The notes under the pieces: model-generated
Seen by the model: the letters and a program-made list of their open reading frames with translations, nothing else
Told to the model about the DNA's origin: nothing
Databases searched by the model: none
Position numbers and translations under genes: made by a program
Shown: in pieces, positions 17,397 to 29,501 of the stretch
Numbering within the stretch: the first letter of the stretch is position 1
Layout: each line of letters begins with the position of its first letter
From: Rhodanobacter thiooxydans
GTDB lineage: Bacteria > Pseudomonadota > Gammaproteobacteria > Xanthomonadales > Rhodanobacteraceae
Length of the DNA stretch: 64,000 nucleotides
NCBI RefSeq assembly: GCF_021545845.1
Contig: NZ_CP088923.1
Coordinates: 2,666,001-2,730,000 of the forward strand
Direction of reading: 5' to 3'

Positions 17397-17621
17397 TCAG
17401 TAATGCGGCGGTGGCGGTTCGTTGTGCGGATCGTCGCCCTGCGCGATGCGCATCGATGCCATCTCGCCGCGCAGGTCGCGCAGCGCGCGCTCCAGCGCGG
17501 CGATCCGCTGCGACTGGTCGGCGTCCGCCGTGGTCAGCGCCTGCACTGCCTCGTCGATGAAGGTCAGCTTGACCTCCATCTCGTCGAGCCTGCGGGCGAG
17601 CATGTCGTTCGGGCCGTTCAT
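17397..17621 (-). CDS. slyX: SlyX family protein
   Basis: 74 aa. A short coiled-coil protein: [18 protein letters not shown] and [15 protein letters not shown], ending in a Pro-rich tail [10 protein letters not shown], all typical of SlyX. The biochemical role is unknown. The start overlaps the stop of the UDP-glucose dehydrogenase gene by 4 nt (ATGA), so translation is coupled. Confidence 0.9.
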   Translation of the reverse strand: MNGPNDMLARRLDEMEVKLTFIDEAVQALTTADADQSQRIAALERALRDLRGEMASMRIAQGDDPHNEPPPPHY

Positions 17622-18964
17622 CGCGGCGCTTGCAGGCTGCGGCCGCGGCCGATGCCGTAGTAGGCCAGGCCCGCCTCCTCCACCACGGCCGGGTCGTACA
17701 GGTTGCGTCCGTCGAATACGGCCGGCACCGCCAGCGCCCCGCGGATCGCCGCAAAATCGGGGCTGCGGAACGTTTTCCACTCGGTGACCACCGCCAGCAC
17801 GTCGGCGCCCTGCACGGCGTCCATGGCGTGTTCGCACAGCACCAGATCGGCGCGCTCGCCGTACAGCCGCCGGGCTTCCTCGCGCGCTTCCGGGTCGAAC
17901 GCGCGCACCTTCGCGCCGGCTTCCCACAGCTGTTCCATCAGGCGCCGGCTGGAGGCCTCGCGCATGTCGTCGGTATTCGGCTTGAACGCCAGACCCCACA
18001 GCGCCATCGTGCGGCCGGCCAGCTGGCCGTCGAAATGCCGCGAGATCAGCTCGAACAGCTTGCCCTTCTGCTGCCGGTTGACCGTCTCGACCGCACCGAG
18101 CAGGTGCGCCTCGTAGCCGTGCGCGTGCGCGGTGCGCTCCAGCGCCTGCACATCCTTGGGAAAGCACGAACCGCCGTAACCGGCGCCCGGATAGATGAAG
18201 CTGTAGCCGATGCGCGGGTCGGAGCCGATGCCCTGGCGCACCAGCTCCACGTCGGCACCCACCCGCTCGGCGATGTTCGCGATCTCGTTCATGAAGCTGA
18301 TCTTGGTCGCCAGCATCGCGTTGGCGGCGTACTTGGTCAGCTCGGCCGAGCGCTCGTCCATCACCACCATGCGGTCGTGGTTGCGGTTGAACGGCGCGTA
18401 CAGCTTGCGCAGCAACGCCACCGCGCGCGTGCTGGAAGCGCCCACCACGATGCGGTCGGGGCGCAGGCAGTCTTCCACCGCCGCGCCTTCCTTCAGGAAC
18501 TCCGGATTCGACACCACGTCGAATTCCACCGCGGCATGGCGCGCCGCCAGCTCGGCCGCGACGGCCTCGCGCACGCGGTCGGCGGTGCCCACCGGCACGG
18601 TCGACTTGTTCACCACCACGGCGTAACGCTCCAGATGCCGGCCGATGGTGGCGGCCACCTTCTGCACGTACCGCAGGTCGGCGCTGCCGTCTTCGTCCGG
18701 CGGGGTGCCCACGGCGATGAAGATCAGCTCGCCGTGGGCGATCGCCGGGGCCGCCTCGGTGGTGAAATCGAGCCTGCCGCTGGCGTGGTTGCTTTGCACG
18801 ATCGACTCCAGGCCCGGCTCGTAGATCGGGACCTCGCCGCGCTTCAGCCGCCCGACCTTGCCCGCGTCGATGTCGACACAGACCACGTGGTTGCCCATTT
18901 CCGCCAGGCAGGCACCGGTGACCAGGCCCACATAACCGGTACCGAAGATGGTGACTTTCATCAT
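17618..18964 (-). CDS. ugd: UDP-glucose 6-dehydrogenase
   Basis: 448 aa. Oxidises UDP-glucose to UDP-glucuronate, a precursor for exopolysaccharide or lipid A decoration. The N-terminal NAD-binding fold is [19 protein letters not shown]. The catalytic Cys is in [14 protein letters not shown], with the supporting Lys in [20 protein letters not shown]. The C-terminal UDP-binding domain begins near [18 protein letters not shown]. The start reads MMK, so 18961 is an equally possible start. No other polysaccharide genes are nearby. Confidence 0.95.
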   Translation of the reverse strand: MMKVTIFGTGYVGLVTGACLAEMGNHVVCVDIDAGKVGRLKRGEVPIYEPGLESIVQSNHASGRLDFTTEAAPAIAHGELIFIAVGTPPDEDGSADLRYVQKVAATIGRHLERYAVVVNKSTVPVGTADRVREAVAAELAARHAAVEFDVVSNPEFLKEGAAVEDCLRPDRIVVGASSTRAVALLRKLYAPFNRNHDRMVVMDERSAELTKYAANAMLATKISFMNEIANIAERVGADVELVRQGIGSDPRIGYSFIYPGAGYGGSCFPKDVQALERTAHAHGYEAHLLGAVETVNRQQKGKLFELISRHFDGQLAGRTMALWGLAFKPNTDDMREASSRRLMEQLWEAGAKVRAFDPEAREEARRLYGERADLVLCEHAMDAVQGADVLAVVTEWKTFRSPDFAAIRGALAVPAVFDGRNLYDPAVVEEAGLAYYGIGRGRSLQAPR

Positions 18965-19042
18965 CGCTGCAGCAATCCCTTGAAAATCAAGCCGTCTATT
19001 CTAGCCGCTCGAACGCGCCAGGCGGCAGCATGCCCAACGACG

Positions 19043-19080
19043 AAAAAACGGAAGGGCGCGAATCGCTTCGCGCCCTTCCG
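19043..19080 (-). terminator. Intrinsic terminator of the FKBP gene
   Basis: A perfect 14-bp stem (19049-19062 with 19067-19080) and 4-nt loop is followed on the minus strand by six T residues (19043-19048). It lies just past the stop of the FKBP-type isomerase gene. Confidence 0.9.
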
Positions 19081-19118
19081 CCGGATCGTCGCCGCAAGGC
19101 GGCGGTGGAACTTCGAGA

Positions 19119-19865
19119 TTACTTGCCGGCCGGGGCGCCCGCCGGCGTCGGACCGGTCTTGACCAGGGTCACATCGAAGATCAGCGTGGCATTCGGCGGC
19201 ATCGGCGGCTGCGGCTCGGCGCCATAGGCCAGCGCAGCCGGGATGAACAGCTTGTAATGGCCGCCCACCTGCATCAGCTGCAGGCCTTCGCGGAAGCCCG
19301 GGATCACGCCGGCCAGCGGAATCTTGGCCGCGCCCGGCGGGTTGTGCTTGGCGGAGGCGTCGAACACCTGGCCGTCGACGAAGCTGCCGGTGTAGTTGAT
19401 CTCGACCGTGTCGTTCGGGCCCGGACGGGCGCCCGTGCCCTGGCTGAGCACCTGGTACTGCAGGCCCGACGCGGTGGTCTTCACGCCTGCCGCCGTCTTG
19501 TTCTTGGCCAGGAAGGTGTCGCCCTCGGCCTTGTTCTTGGCTGCCAGCTTGGTCATCTCGGCCTGATACTTGGCCTGGATCTTGGCCATGAAGGCTTCGT
19601 GCACCTGCTTGGCTTCGGTTTCGCTCATGGTCGGCTTCTGGCCGGACAGCGCCGCCTTCACCGCATTGGCCACCGCGTTCGGGTCCAGTTCGTCGCGCAT
19701 GATCGGCGGAACCTGGGAAGCAATCTCCCAACCCACCACATAGCTGGCCTTCGCCTTGTCGACGGTACCGGCCGCGCCAACGGTCTGGGCGACAGCGCTG
19801 GCCGTCATGCCCAGCGCCACGGCCATCGCGACCGCCGTCAGCGTGGGACGCAGAAAGTGCTTCAT
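19119..19865 (-). CDS. FKBP-type peptidyl-prolyl isomerase, periplasmic (FkpA/Mip-like)
   Basis: 248 aa from the ATG at 19865, preceded by GAGGG. A signal peptide (1-27, ending ASAVAQ) directs it to the periplasm. A helical dimerisation region (~30-125: GWEIASQVPPIMRDELDPNA, EAKQVHEAFMAKIQAKYQAE) is followed by the FKBP domain (~130-245). There GLQYQVLSQGTG, VEINYTGSFVDGQVFDAS and GVIPGFREGLQLMQVGGHYK mark the active-site pocket. This is the layout of E. coli FkpA and Legionella Mip. It probably assists envelope protein folding. Single gene with its own terminator. Confidence 0.92.
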   Translation of the reverse strand: MKHFLRPTLTAVAMAVALGMTASAVAQTVGAAGTVDKAKASYVVGWEIASQVPPIMRDELDPNAVANAVKAALSGQKPTMSETEAKQVHEAFMAKIQAKYQAEMTKLAAKNKAEGDTFLAKNKTAAGVKTTASGLQYQVLSQGTGARPGPNDTVEINYTGSFVDGQVFDASAKHNPPGAAKIPLAGVIPGFREGLQLMQVGGHYKLFIPAALAYGAEPQPPMPPNATLIFDVTLVKTGPTPAGAPAGK

Positions 19866-20024
19866 TCGTAACTCCCTCATGTATGGATATGCCGGCATTG
19901 CCGTCCGAGCCCCTCCGATAGAGGCAGGCTCCGCATTGTGCGGCGCTTGTCTGGTCTTGGCAACGAGTCCGGGCTGTGACCGTCAGTCGGGATAAAGGTT
20001 CAACCTTCCCGGGCGCCGCGTGCG

Positions 20025-21791
20025 TCAGCCCGCACCGTCCCCGGGCGGGGCGGGCTTTTCCAGGGTCTCCTTCAGCGCCGCCTGCAGCCGCGCATGCATC
20101 TTCACCAGGCCGCGCCACAGCACCACCGCCGCCAGCACGCCCAGCACGAGCAGGGACAGCGCGATGCCGCGGGGCGGCAGGATGGCCGAACTGAGTGCGC
20201 TCACCAGCAGCGCCAGCGCCAGCAGGGTGGCCAGCGGAATGACCCTCGCCAACACGTTGCGGATGGCCTGGGTGTAGGCGCCGGCAAACCGCTCGCGTAT
20301 GCCGATCTCCGCCAGCAGCATGCCCAGCGCCCCGGCCTTGCGGTAGACCGCAATCAGCATGGGCAGGGACAGGAACAGCGCGGCGGCCCAGATCAGCGTG
20401 TGGCGCAGCTCCCGGTCGATGCCAAGCATCGAGAACCAGCTCCAGTTGTGCGCATTGACGTAGGCGCCGATCACGAACAGCGCCACCACCAGCAGCACGT
20501 TGATGCCGATATGCCACAGCAGGCGGCGGAACATGGCGGCGATTGCCGCGTTTTCATCGACCGGCTTGAGGTTCTCCAGCCAACCGCTGTAGCTGGTCGC
20601 CAGCAACCTCAACGAACGCGGCGTCAACCTGCGCAGGCCATCGGCCAGGCCGTCGGCGGAACGACTCAGGTAGGGCGACGCGGCCATGCACAGCACCGAG
20701 ACCGCCACGGCGATCGGATAGATGAAATCGCTGATGACGCCAAGCGAGAGCCCAAGCGTGGCGATGACGAAGGAGAACTCGCCGATCTGCGCCATGCCCA
20801 GGCCCGCACGCAGCGCCGTGCGTGGTTCGTGCCCGACCATGAACACGCCCAGGCTGCACGTCAGCGTCTTGCCGACGATGACGGCCACCGCGATCAGCAG
20901 CGCCGGCAGCGCGTACTGCAGCAGCATCGCCGGGTCGATCTTCAGGCCGATCGCCACGAAGAACAGCGCAGCGAACATGTCGCGCAGCGGCTCCACCAGG
21001 TGCAGCACCCTCCCCACGCTGCGCGACTCGGCCACCACCGCGCCGGCCAGGAAAGCGCCCAGCGCCACGCTGAAACCCATCCATGCCGCGAACAGGCTGG
21101 CGCCGAAACAGATGCCGAGCACGCTGACCAGCAGCGTTTCGTCGCGATCGAAACCGGCCACATAATCCACCAGCCGCGGCAGCAACAGCAGGCCCAGGAT
21201 CATCCCGACGATCACGAACAGGCCCAGGTGGCCGACCAGCGCAAACGCGGTCTCCGCCTCCACCGAACCGCCGATCGCCACGGCGGTGAGCAAGGTCAGC
21301 ATGACGATGGCCAGCATGTCCTCGGCCACCAGCAGCCCGATCACCAGTTGGGCGAACGGTTGCTGCCGCTGGCCGCCCTCCGCCAGCGTGCGCGTCGCCA
21401 CCATGGTGGAGGACAGCGAGATGATCGCGCCAAGAAAGAGCGCGTCCTTGCCGCTCCAGCCGAACAGACCGCCAATGCCGTAGCCGATCCACAGCATCAG
21501 CCCGACCTCGGCCACGGCCGCGACCAGCACGCCGACACCGACCTCGCGCAGCTTGCGCACGCTGAACTCGAGGCCCAGCGTGAACATCAGCAGCACCACG
21601 CCGAGATTGGAGATGTCGTCGATCGCGCGCGGATCGCCCACCAGCACGCCCGGCGTGTGCGGCCCGATCAGCACGCCGGCCAGGATGTAGCCCAGCAGCA
21701 CCGGTTGCCGCATCCGCTGGAACAGGATCGTGGTGGCACCGGCCACGATCATCACCACGGCCAGGTCGCGGATGAAACCGATTTCGTGCAT
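20025..21791 (-). CDS. Monovalent cation:proton antiporter, CPA2 family (KefB/YbaL-like)
   Basis: 588 aa with about a dozen hydrophobic helices in residues 1-380. These include FTLGLEFSVRKLREVG and the LGYILAGVLIGP motif of CPA2 transporters. The Kef-type discontinuous helix is represented by FLAGAVVAES. There is no KTN/RCK nucleotide-binding domain: after residue ~400 the protein instead has four further hydrophobic segments and a short charged tail. It therefore differs from true KefB/KefC in regulation. Probably exports K+ or Na+ in exchange for H+. The substrate is not readable from sequence. Confidence 0.85.
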   Translation of the reverse strand: MHEIGFIRDLAVVMIVAGATTILFQRMRQPVLLGYILAGVLIGPHTPGVLVGDPRAIDDISNLGVVLLMFTLGLEFSVRKLREVGVGVLVAAVAEVGLMLWIGYGIGGLFGWSGKDALFLGAIISLSSTMVATRTLAEGGQRQQPFAQLVIGLLVAEDMLAIVMLTLLTAVAIGGSVEAETAFALVGHLGLFVIVGMILGLLLLPRLVDYVAGFDRDETLLVSVLGICFGASLFAAWMGFSVALGAFLAGAVVAESRSVGRVLHLVEPLRDMFAALFFVAIGLKIDPAMLLQYALPALLIAVAVIVGKTLTCSLGVFMVGHEPRTALRAGLGMAQIGEFSFVIATLGLSLGVISDFIYPIAVAVSVLCMAASPYLSRSADGLADGLRRLTPRSLRLLATSYSGWLENLKPVDENAAIAAMFRRLLWHIGINVLLVVALFVIGAYVNAHNWSWFSMLGIDRELRHTLIWAAALFLSLPMLIAVYRKAGALGMLLAEIGIRERFAGAYTQAIRNVLARVIPLATLLALALLVSALSSAILPPRGIALSLLVLGVLAAVVLWRGLVKMHARLQAALKETLEKPAPPGDGAG

Positions 21792-21914
21792 GCATCGACT
21801 CTACATAGGAAGGCGCGAACCGCTGCAGCTTAAACGAAGCACGACGGCATCCAGCCGGATCGCCGGACGGGACGATGGCGGCGGACAATTTCGCATCGAC
21901 ATGCGCAAAAAAGC

Positions 21915-21943
21915 TTGACGGACATGCTGGTCGCACCTATTCT
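21915..21943 (+). promoter_or_regulatory. Sigma-70 promoter of the tRNA-Ala/Glu/Asp cluster
   Basis: TTGACG (21915-21920), a 17-nt spacer and TATTCT (21938-21943). The start would be near 21950, about 10 nt before tRNA-Ala. Confidence 0.75.
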
Positions 21944-21960
21944 TCTCGGCTTCCAGCGGC

Positions 21961-22036
21961 GGGGCCATAGCTCAGCTGGGAGAGCGCCTGCATGGCATGC
22001 AGGAGGTCGGCGGTTCGATCCCGCCTGGCTCCACCA
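21961..22036 (+). tRNA. tRNA-Ala(GGC)
   Basis: Cloverleaf with acceptor GGGGCCA/TGGCTCC, D-loop AGCTCAGCTGGGAGAG, anticodon stem CCTGC/GCAGG around loop ATGGCAT (anticodon GGC), T-loop GGTTCGATCCC, and encoded CCA. Confidence 0.97.
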
Positions 22037-22101
22037 ATGATTCAGTGCAAGTCCTTTGCGAGAACCCGCACTTCCATGTGCGGACTTTTCGAAAAAGCAA
22101 C

Positions 22102-22177
22102 GTCCCCATCGTCTAGAGGCCTAGGACATCACCCTTTCACGGTGGCGACCGGGGTTCGAATCCCCGTGGGGACGCCA
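22102..22177 (+). tRNA. tRNA-Glu(TTC)
   Basis: Acceptor GTCCCCA/TGGGGAC, anticodon loop CTTTCAC (anticodon TTC), T-arm GGGGTTCGAATCCCC and encoded CCA. It lies 65 nt after tRNA-Ala and is probably in the same transcript. Confidence 0.97.
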
Positions 22178-22206
22178 AGTTGGCTCGCGGAAAGCGTTGC
22201 AAACGC

Positions 22207-22283
22207 GGAGTGGTAGTTCAGTCGGTTAGAATGCTGGCCTGTCACGCCGGAGGTCGCGGGTTCGAGTCCCGTCCACTCCGCCA
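22207..22283 (+). tRNA. tRNA-Asp(GTC)
   Basis: Acceptor GGAGTGG/CCACTCC, anticodon GTC in loop CTGTCAC, T-arm CGGGTTCGAGTCCCG and encoded CCA. Identical by eye to the second tRNA-Asp at 33955-34031. Confidence 0.97.
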
Positions 22284-22295
22284 TCATCCAAGCAG

Positions 22296-22320
22296 AAAGC
22301 CCGCCTTGCGCGGGCTTTTT
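22296..22320 (+). terminator. Terminator of the tRNA cluster
   Basis: AAAGCCCGC (22296-22304) pairs with GCGGGCTTT (22310-22318) and a T run follows, directly after tRNA-Asp. Confidence 0.9.
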
Positions 22321-22342
22321 GCTGTGGGTGTCAGTGTATTTG

Positions 22343-22461
22343 TGCGCTCATCCATGTGCGCAAAGATCAAGAGGCAGCCATCCATGGCTGCACTTGCTTG
22401 TACTTATGCGCTCATCCCTGCGCGCTGGAAAGTCAAAAGGCGGCCATCCCTGGCCGCACTT
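22343..22461. repeat. Two imperfect ~54-bp direct repeats, each with a palindrome
   Basis: Units 22343-22395 and 22407-22461 share TGCGCTCATCC at the left, AAAG-TCAA in the middle, and end in the palindromes GCAGCCATCCATGGCTGC and GCGGCCATCCCTGGCCGC followed by ACTT. The palindromes differ by compensating changes, so the hairpin is conserved. The second unit abuts the stop codon of the DUF1249 gene. Confidence 0.65.
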
Positions 22462-22950
22462 TCAAACAAGGCTGCCACCTTTCGGCTGTTCCGGTTGCGG
22501 CTGCAGCGTGCCGACGGAGTGTCCCTGCTCGGCCAGATACTCCAGCCAGCGCGACAGGAACCCGTTCATGCGCAGACGATGCTGGAACACGGTATGCGCC
22601 GGTGGGAACGGCCCCAGCACCTGCCATAGGTGCCGGCCGGGATGGCAGTGCAAGGCTTCCGCCACGTGCGCGTCGGTATACATGCGCAACTGTGCCGACG
22701 GCGCGCGCTGGCCGGTATGCGCGTCGACGAAATCGTAGGTGAGCTCCAGCTCCAGCGTGTACGGGTGGCACTCCTGCAGGTACAGGTGCACGTCCAGCCC
22801 GTCGCCGACATTGGAAACGTAGCGGCCCGGCGCCAGCTGCTGCGGCGCGAACAGCCGCGTCAGCCGATGATAGTTCTCCGCGTACAGCCCCATCAGGAAC
22901 TCGAAGCGTCCCGGCAACAGGCTGCGGCGGTTGTCCAGTACGACGCTCAT
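22462..22950 (-). CDS. DUF1249 family protein (YqiB-like)
   Basis: 162 aa. Characteristic segments are FEFLMGLYAENYHRLTRLF, YLQECHPYTLELELTYDF, and LRMNGFLSRWLEYLAEQGHS. Members are small cytoplasmic proteins of unknown function. It lies 18 nt downstream of ppsR on the same strand. Confidence 0.88.
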   Translation of the reverse strand: MSVVLDNRRSLLPGRFEFLMGLYAENYHRLTRLFAPQQLAPGRYVSNVGDGLDVHLYLQECHPYTLELELTYDFVDAHTGQRAPSAQLRMYTDAHVAEALHCHPGRHLWQVLGPFPPAHTVFQHRLRMNGFLSRWLEYLAEQGHSVGTLQPQPEQPKGGSLV

Positions 22951-22968
22951 GCGAAACGCGGGCTCCTG

Positions 22969-23784
22969 TCAGAACATGGTCCGCTCGATACCGAAGCGGT
23001 CGAAGATCTTGCTGGCGATCTCCTCGATCGACACATGCGTGGTGTTGAGGCTGGGGATGCCGGCCTGGCGCATCAACCGATCGGCCTGTTTCAGTTCCCA
23101 GCGGCACTGCTGCAAGGTGGCGTAGCGGCTGCCGGCGCGACGCTGCTCGCGAATCTGCGCCAGCCGCACCGGGTCGATGGTCAGTCCGTACAGCCGGTCC
23201 CGGTACGGGCACAGGCGCGACGGCAGTTCGAGTTTCTCGAGGTCCTCGTCGGTCAGCGGATAGTTGGCGGCGCGCACGCCGTAATGCAAGGCCATGTAGA
23301 GGCAGGTCGGCGTCTTGCCCGAGCGCGACACCCCCACCAGTATCAAGTCGGCCTCGGCGTAGTTCACGTCGATGCCGTCGTCATGCGTGAGCGCATAGTT
23401 GGTGGCGTTGATGCGTGCTTCGTACTTGTCGAAATCGACCAGCCCATGCGAGCGGTTCACCAGGCCGGTGCGCTTGGTGCCAAGCTCATCCTCCAGCGGG
23501 CCGATGAACGGCGCGAACACGTCCAGCATCAGCGCGCCACTGGCGGCGACGATCTCGCACAGTGCGCGATCGGCCATGGTGTTGACCACGATCGGCCGCT
23601 GCCCGGTCTGCGCGTAGTTGGTCTTGATCCGCAGCGCAGCAGTTTCCGCCTTGTGCGCATTGTCGGTGAACGGCAGCCGATGCTTGTCGAACCGCACGTC
23701 CTCGAACTGCGCCAGGATGCTGTTGCCGATCGTCTCCGCGGTGATGCCGGTGGAGTCGGAGATGAAGAAAACCGTTCGCTGCAT
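22969..23784 (-). CDS. ppsR: PEP synthetase regulatory protein (bifunctional kinase/pyrophosphorylase)
   Basis: 271 aa, DUF299 family. PpsR inactivates PEP synthase by ADP-dependent phosphorylation and reactivates it by Pi-dependent dephosphorylation. Visible motifs are the N-terminal VFFISDSTGITAETIGNSIL, the P-loop VGVSRSGKTPTCLYMAL and the C-terminal NTTHVSIEEIASKIFDRFG. It is divergent from ppsA, its target, across a 221-nt gap. This context makes the assignment firm. Confidence 0.95.
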   Translation of the reverse strand: MQRTVFFISDSTGITAETIGNSILAQFEDVRFDKHRLPFTDNAHKAETAALRIKTNYAQTGQRPIVVNTMADRALCEIVAASGALMLDVFAPFIGPLEDELGTKRTGLVNRSHGLVDFDKYEARINATNYALTHDDGIDVNYAEADLILVGVSRSGKTPTCLYMALHYGVRAANYPLTDEDLEKLELPSRLCPYRDRLYGLTIDPVRLAQIREQRRAGSRYATLQQCRWELKQADRLMRQAGIPSLNTTHVSIEEIASKIFDRFGIERTMF

Positions 23785-24005
23785 ACGGGGTCCTGCTTGG
23801 GGAAAGCGTTTGGGGGCACCTTAGCGCAAGCGGGAAATCCACCGCCAGCTGACTGGTATGCCGTTGGAATGACATCTGCCTGCAATGGTCTTCTTGTGCC
23901 GCGCACCATCCGCAGCGGACAATACCAGTTCTTTGCAACCCGCTCCGGGCCTTCGTGGCGCGCCCATTCCACTTACCTGCAGTGCTTTCCCTTAAGGAGA
24001 CACCC

Positions 24006-26378
<2,373 letters not shown>

Positions 26379-26478
26379 GCCGCCCATCCGGTCGCGACAG
26401 GCGGGCGTCCGCCCTGCTTGTCATGACTGGGAGCACCGCGTAGACTTGCCGGCTCGCGCGGACCACGCGCACCCCTTC

Positions 26479-26620
<142 letters not shown>

Positions 26621-26900
26621 TGTGGACGAACCCACCCGGGTGATCCGGCGCACCCTGCGCCTCACCCTTCGGGCCATCGGCTACGCCGATGTTCGCTTCG
26701 GCATCCTGCCTTCGCGAGCGACGAATTCGCCGGGAGCGAATTCGGACAGCCGCAGGCTGGTCCCGCAACGCGCAGCGCGGAGGGGTCGGGGCCATGAATG
26801 GCCCCGGCAATCCCCACCCAACCATCGCGCGCAGCCTGCGCTTTTGCACCAGCCTCCAACATCCGTCATGCTCCTCCACATCCATCCTGCCTCGCCTCCC
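26621..26900. other. Intergenic stretch without a recognisable gene
   Basis: 280 bases between the tRNA-Ser palindrome and the PP2C gene. No ORF with coding character is seen. It holds small inverted repeats: GAATTCGCCGGGAGCGAATTC (26724-26744) and a GGGGCCA/TGGCCCC hairpin around 26786-26804. These may be processing or regulatory elements of the PP2C transcript. Confidence 0.4.
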
Positions 26901-27602
26901 ATGATCGAATTCGGACACGGCACCCACGTCGGCCTGCGTCGCACGCGCAATGAGGACACCTACTACGCCGACGCCTCGCTCGGCCTGTTCCTGGTCGCGG
27001 ACGGCATGGGTGGGCACCAGCACGGCGAAGTCGCATCGGCCCTGGTGCGCGACACCGTGATCGAGGTGGTCGGCCGCGGCCAGAGCCTGATCGAGGCGAT
27101 ACACGTCGCTGCCAGGCGGCTGCTGGCACGAAGCCGGCACAACATCGACGTGCTGCCGATGGGCACCACGATTGCTGCGCTGCGGACGAGCGACGACGGC
27201 TACGAAGTCGCCTGGGTCGGTGACAGTCGGATCTACCTGTGGAAACAGGGCCTGCGGCAGATCAGCCACGACCACTCGCTGGTACAGGCGCTGGTCGAGG
27301 CTGGCCGGCTCGACCCGGCACAGGCATCGCAGCATCCCCAGCGCAACGTGCTCACCCAGGCGCTCGGCGTGACCACTGCCGAACAGTTGCACATCGGTAT
27401 GGCCCGCGGCGAGCTGGAGCCGGGTATGACCTTCTTGCTGTGCAGCGATGGGCTCACCGAGAACGTCAATGACACGGCAATCGCGCGCACGATTGCACGC
27501 TCCGAGCTGGCTGCTCAGGAATGCGTGGATCAGTTGCTGCTGGACGCGCTCGACGGTGGCGGCGACGACAATATCACCGTGCTGATCGTGCGTTCCCGCT
27601 GA
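26901..27602 (+). CDS. PP2C-family (PPM) Ser/Thr protein phosphatase
   Basis: 233 aa from the ATG at 26901; longer starts would run into non-coding sequence after tRNA-Ser. It has every PPM metal-site motif: GLRRTRNEDTYY, FLVADGMGGHQHGEVAS, AWVGDSRIYLW, FLLCSDGLTENV and GGGDDNITVLIV. It is cytoplasmic, with no membrane segment. Stp1/PppA-type enzymes of this size dephosphorylate substrates of eukaryotic-like kinases or of type VI secretion. No partner kinase is adjacent; the kinase at 48.5 kb is in an island and is not obviously linked. Convergent with dnaQ. Confidence 0.93.
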   Translation: MIEFGHGTHVGLRRTRNEDTYYADASLGLFLVADGMGGHQHGEVASALVRDTVIEVVGRGQSLIEAIHVAARRLLARSRHNIDVLPMGTTIAALRTSDDGYEVAWVGDSRIYLWKQGLRQISHDHSLVQALVEAGRLDPAQASQHPQRNVLTQALGVTTAEQLHIGMARGELEPGMTFLLCSDGLTENVNDTAIARTIARSELAAQECVDQLLLDALDGGGDDNITVLIVRSR

Positions 27603-27617
27603 GCCGGCGCTGCACAC

Positions 27618-28328
27618 TCACCCCAACCGCCGCCACACGCTCTGCCCATCCGCACCGCTCTTGTCCAATGCATCCAGGCGTTGTTCATGTGCCGACAACT
27701 CCTCCGCCGAGGCACGCAATACCCGCGGCCGCACATGCAGCACCACCGGCGCAGCCACCATCACGTCGAGCTGTTCGCTCGCCCCCTCGAAGCCAAGGTC
27801 GAAGGCCACCTGTCCCGAGGTCATCGCCAGGTACACGTCGGCCAGCAGCTGCGCGTCGATCAGGCCGCCGTGCAGGTCGCGCCGCGAGTTGTCCACGCCG
27901 AGCCGTTTGCACAACGCATCGAGGCTGTTGCGTTGGCCGGGGTAGCGCTCGCGCGCCATCGCCAGGGTGTCCAGCACGCTGCAGCGGTCGCCGATCCGGC
28001 CGGCGTGTTCACCCAGCCGGGCCAATTCGGCATCGAGAAAGCCGATGTCGAAGCTGGCGTTGTGGATGATCAGCTCGGCGCCGTCGATGAAGGCGAGGAA
28101 CTCCGTCGCCACCTCAGCGAAGCGCGGCTTGTCGAGCAGGAACTCGTCCTCGATGCCGGTGACCAGTCGGGCGCCCTGGTCGATCGCCCGATCCGGGTTC
28201 AGGTAGGTCTGGTAGTGCCGACCGGTAAGTCGGCGCTCGACCAGTTCGACGCAGGCGATTTCCACCAGCCGGTGGCCCTGGCGCACTTCCAGGCCGGTGG
28301 TTTCGGTGTCGAGAACGATCTGCCTCAT
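27618..28328 (-). CDS. dnaQ: DNA polymerase III epsilon subunit (3'-5' proofreading exonuclease)
   Basis: 236 aa. Proofreading subunit of the replicative polymerase core. The DEDDh motifs are clear: Exo[11 protein letters not shown], Exo[20 protein letters not shown], Exo[18 protein letters not shown] with the catalytic His and Asp. The C-terminal tail after the exonuclease would bind the alpha subunit. The start overlaps the rnhA stop by 4 nt. Confidence 0.96.
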   Translation of the reverse strand: MRQIVLDTETTGLEVRQGHRLVEIACVELVERRLTGRHYQTYLNPDRAIDQGARLVTGIEDEFLLDKPRFAEVATEFLAFIDGAELIIHNASFDIGFLDAELARLGEHAGRIGDRCSVLDTLAMARERYPGQRNSLDALCKRLGVDNSRRDLHGGLIDAQLLADVYLAMTSGQVAFDLGFEGASEQLDVMVAAPVVLHVRPRVLRASAEELSAHEQRLDALDKSGADGQSVWRRLG

Positions 28329-28768
28329 GCCCTGCCCTTCAACAGTTCGGCCTGTTCGCGCGCGGCCTGGTCGACGCGTTCATTCTCGCTGTGGCCGTTG
28401 TGGCCCTTCACCCACTGCCAGCGCACCTGGTGGTCGCCGATCGCATCGGACAGGCGCTGCCACAAGTCCTGGTTCTTCACCGGCTTCCGATCGGCCGTGC
28501 GCCAGCCGTTCGCGCGCCATTTCGGCAGCCACTGCTCGATGCCCTGCATCACGTAGCGCGAGTCCGTGGTGAGGGTCACCCGGCACGGCCGCTTCAATGC
28601 CTCCAGCGCACCGATCGCGGCCATCAGCTCCATCCGGTTGTTGGTGGTGGCTGGGTCGCCGCCGGCCAACATGCGTTCGCTGCTCCCAGCCCGCAACAAT
28701 GCAGCCCAGCCGCCCGGCCCCGGGTTGCCGAGGCAGGCGCCGTCGGTAAATGCTTCCACTTCGCTCAT
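28325..28768 (-). CDS. rnhA: Ribonuclease HI
   Basis: 147 aa from the ATG at 28768; the longer frame adds unrelated N-terminal residues. Degrades RNA in RNA-DNA hybrids. The catalytic acidic residues are in [18 protein letters not shown] (Asp), [15 protein letters not shown] (Glu), [12 protein letters not shown] (Asp) and [13 protein letters not shown] (Asp), with the His in [10 protein letters not shown]. It overlaps dnaQ (ATGA) and follows a methyltransferase gene. Confidence 0.96.
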   Translation of the reverse strand: MSEVEAFTDGACLGNPGPGGWAALLRAGSSERMLAGGDPATTNNRMELMAAIGALEALKRPCRVTLTTDSRYVMQGIEQWLPKWRANGWRTADRKPVKNQDLWQRLSDAIGDHQVRWQWVKGHNGHSENERVDQAAREQAELLKGRA

Positions 28769-28793
28769 CGTTGCCCACGTACTCCATTGGAAA

Positions 28794-29501
28794 TCACAGA
28801 GCCGCGCTGCGCCGGGTACCCGGCGACAGCCGACCATTCGCCGGCACGCGCACCGGCGCCGGCCTGAGCCGCAGCGGCGTGGCCAGACGCCGACGCTTGC
28901 GCGCCACCAGCACGTAGCCGCCACCGAAAGCGCCGGCGAGCGTACGCCGCGCGGTCTTTCCTCCCGGCCACACACTGCCCACCCGCTGCAGCTGCTCGAT
29001 CGTCATGCCGGCCAGCTCGAGCTGGCGTCGAAGCCGCCACGGCATCTGCAGGGCCGGGCGCTTGCGACGCGCATGCCAGCAACACCATGGCGACCAGCCG
29101 CTGAACGGGTGCATCCCGGTCAACACCAGCACGCCGCCCGGCGCCAGCACGCGAACCGCTTCATCGAGCAGGCCCGAGGGCAGCGGCGCCACCTCCAGCG
29201 CATGCCGCAGCAGCACCAGCTCGAACGCATCGTCGATGAAGGGCAAGGGTTCGTCCGCGGCGGCCTGCAGATCGCCCGTGAAGCATCCTTCCGACAGCTG
29301 CAGGCTGGTCCAGCAGCCGAGCATCGGCAATGTCGGCGGCGCATCGCCGCGGACGGCGCCCAGCAGCAGCGCGTGGACGCCGGCACAACGCTGCAGGGCC
29401 GGCTTCAGCGCGCAGGTCTGCGCATCCAGCAAGCGGCGCAACGGCGCGCTGGCATAGATGCGGTCATCACGTTGTTGCTTGCGGCTGACCCGGTCATTCA
29501 T
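28794..29501 (-). CDS. SAM-dependent methyltransferase-like protein (YafS position)
   Basis: 235 aa from the ATG at 29501. The central region [20 protein letters not shown] followed by [19 protein letters not shown] is the post-I/III core of class I methyltransferases. The glycine-rich SAM loop is poorly conserved ([11 protein letters not shown]), so activity is uncertain. The neighbourhood (gloB divergent, rnhA and dnaQ downstream) matches E. coli yafS-rnhA-dnaQ-gloB. The substrate is unknown. Confidence 0.78.
   Translation of the reverse strand: MNDRVSRKQQRDDRIYASAPLRRLLDAQTCALKPALQRCAGVHALLLGAVRGDAPPTLPMLGCWTSLQLSEGCFTGDLQAAADEPLPFIDDAFELVLLRHALEVAPLPSGLLDEAVRVLAPGGVLVLTGMHPFSGWSPWCCWHARRKRPALQMPWRLRRQLELAGMTIEQLQRVGSVWPGGKTARRTLAGAFGGGYVLVARKRRRLATPLRLRPAPVRVPANGRLSPGTRRSAAL

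Noticed and set aside
20094..21833. 579-codon plus-strand ORF
   Set aside because: Antisense of the CPA2 antiporter; Gln/His-rich with no domain.
22180..22629. Plus-strand ORF across tRNA-Asp and the tandem repeats
   Set aside because: Begins within tRNA genes and crosses a terminator; no coding character.
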